A stretch of DNA of 44,506 nucleotides from Thiotrichaceae bacterium. GTDB lineage: Bacteria; Pseudomonadota; Gammaproteobacteria; Beggiatoales; Beggiatoaceae. Below the pieces are notes generated by a model that worked only from the letters and a program-made list of their open reading frames with translations, ran no database searches and was not told where the DNA came from. This document shows, piece by piece, positions 44,425 through 44,506 of this stretch. How positions within the stretch are numbered: the first letter of the stretch is position 1; each line of letters begins with the position of its first letter. The stretch covers positions 1 to 44,506 of the forward strand of contig JADGDF010000013.1 in NCBI GenBank assembly GCA_016745055.1, written 5' to 3'. Position numbers and translations under genes: made by a program.

Positions 44425-44506
44425 TCAAAAATCGGTTTCTGGAGCAGCAATAAGCTGAAAATTCTCGGCCAATAATGAGCGAAGTAATACCACATGCTCA
44501 CAGGCT
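44425..44506 (-). CDS. C-terminal end of an unidentified protein (partial)
   Basis: On the minus strand an open frame enters from the window edge and runs 26 codons (ACEHVVLLRSLLAENFQ, then LIAAPETDF) to a TGA at 44425-44427. The composition looks coding (amphipathic helix then a Pro-containing tail), but the family is not recognisable. Confidence 0.35.
   Translation of the reverse strand, partial: ACEHVVLLRSLLAENFQLIAAPETDF

Overview
The window looks like chromosomal DNA of an AT-rich gammaproteobacterium. Single proteins (L21/L27, NuoH-NuoK, RuvC/RuvA, PrmB) are of ordinary proteobacterial type. The mix of a secreted DsrE-like protein, a short hybrid-cluster protein, a very large modular secreted protein and several families of short palindromic repeats resembles filamentous sulfur oxidisers (Beggiatoa/Thioploca-type Thiotrichales). 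That placement is inference from gene content, not a phylogenetic result.

Layout. 1-1024: tail of an unknown gene, then rplU-rpmA with promoter and terminator, without the usual obgE. 1205-3078: HAD-UbiA fusion and a small secreted protein. 3178-5254 (minus): alanine racemase and a TIGR04283-type glycosyltransferase, separated by a 105-bp MITE-like element. 5424-8670: four complex I genes, nuoH-nuoI and nuoJ-nuoK, with a MORN-repeat gene between I and J. 8968-9408: periplasmic DsrE-like protein. 9724-10629 (minus): prmB. 10749-14546 (minus): a 1265-residue putative channel joining a periplasmic binding domain, a region that looks like a pentameric ligand-gated channel ectodomain, an MscS channel and a cyclic-nucleotide-binding domain. 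14804-16147: hcp behind an FNR-type site. 16315-19923 (minus): multi-PAS hybrid histidine kinase.

20064-26461 is an accessory region. It holds an antitoxin-like orphan, two degenerate copies of the 3' end of a type ISP-like restriction-modification gene, an uncharacterised gene overlapping a DUF488 gene, and the intact restriction-modification gene. Beyond these lies a 492-bp element carrying a DUF559 nuclease, with perfect 20-bp inverted ends and an 11-bp near-duplicated target, inserted into another repeat. 26498-29237 (minus): ruvC-ruvA, a small membrane protein and a GT4 glycosyltransferase. 29645-30391: methyltransferase. 30844-37464: a 2206-residue secreted multidomain protein. 37800-38255 (minus): Xre regulator whose stop codon lies in a MITE copy. 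38477-41377: secreted protein with a caspase/gingipain-like (clan CD) domain and two FnIII domains, sharing a domain with the giant protein. 41739-43540 (minus): histone deacetylase-family and class 3 lipase genes, translationally coupled. The last kilobase holds no gene I can support except a possible partial C-terminus at the edge.

The strongest candidates for something new are the four-module channel, the restriction-modification/DUF488/unknown cassette bracketed by duplicated gene ends, and the DUF559-carrying mobile element.
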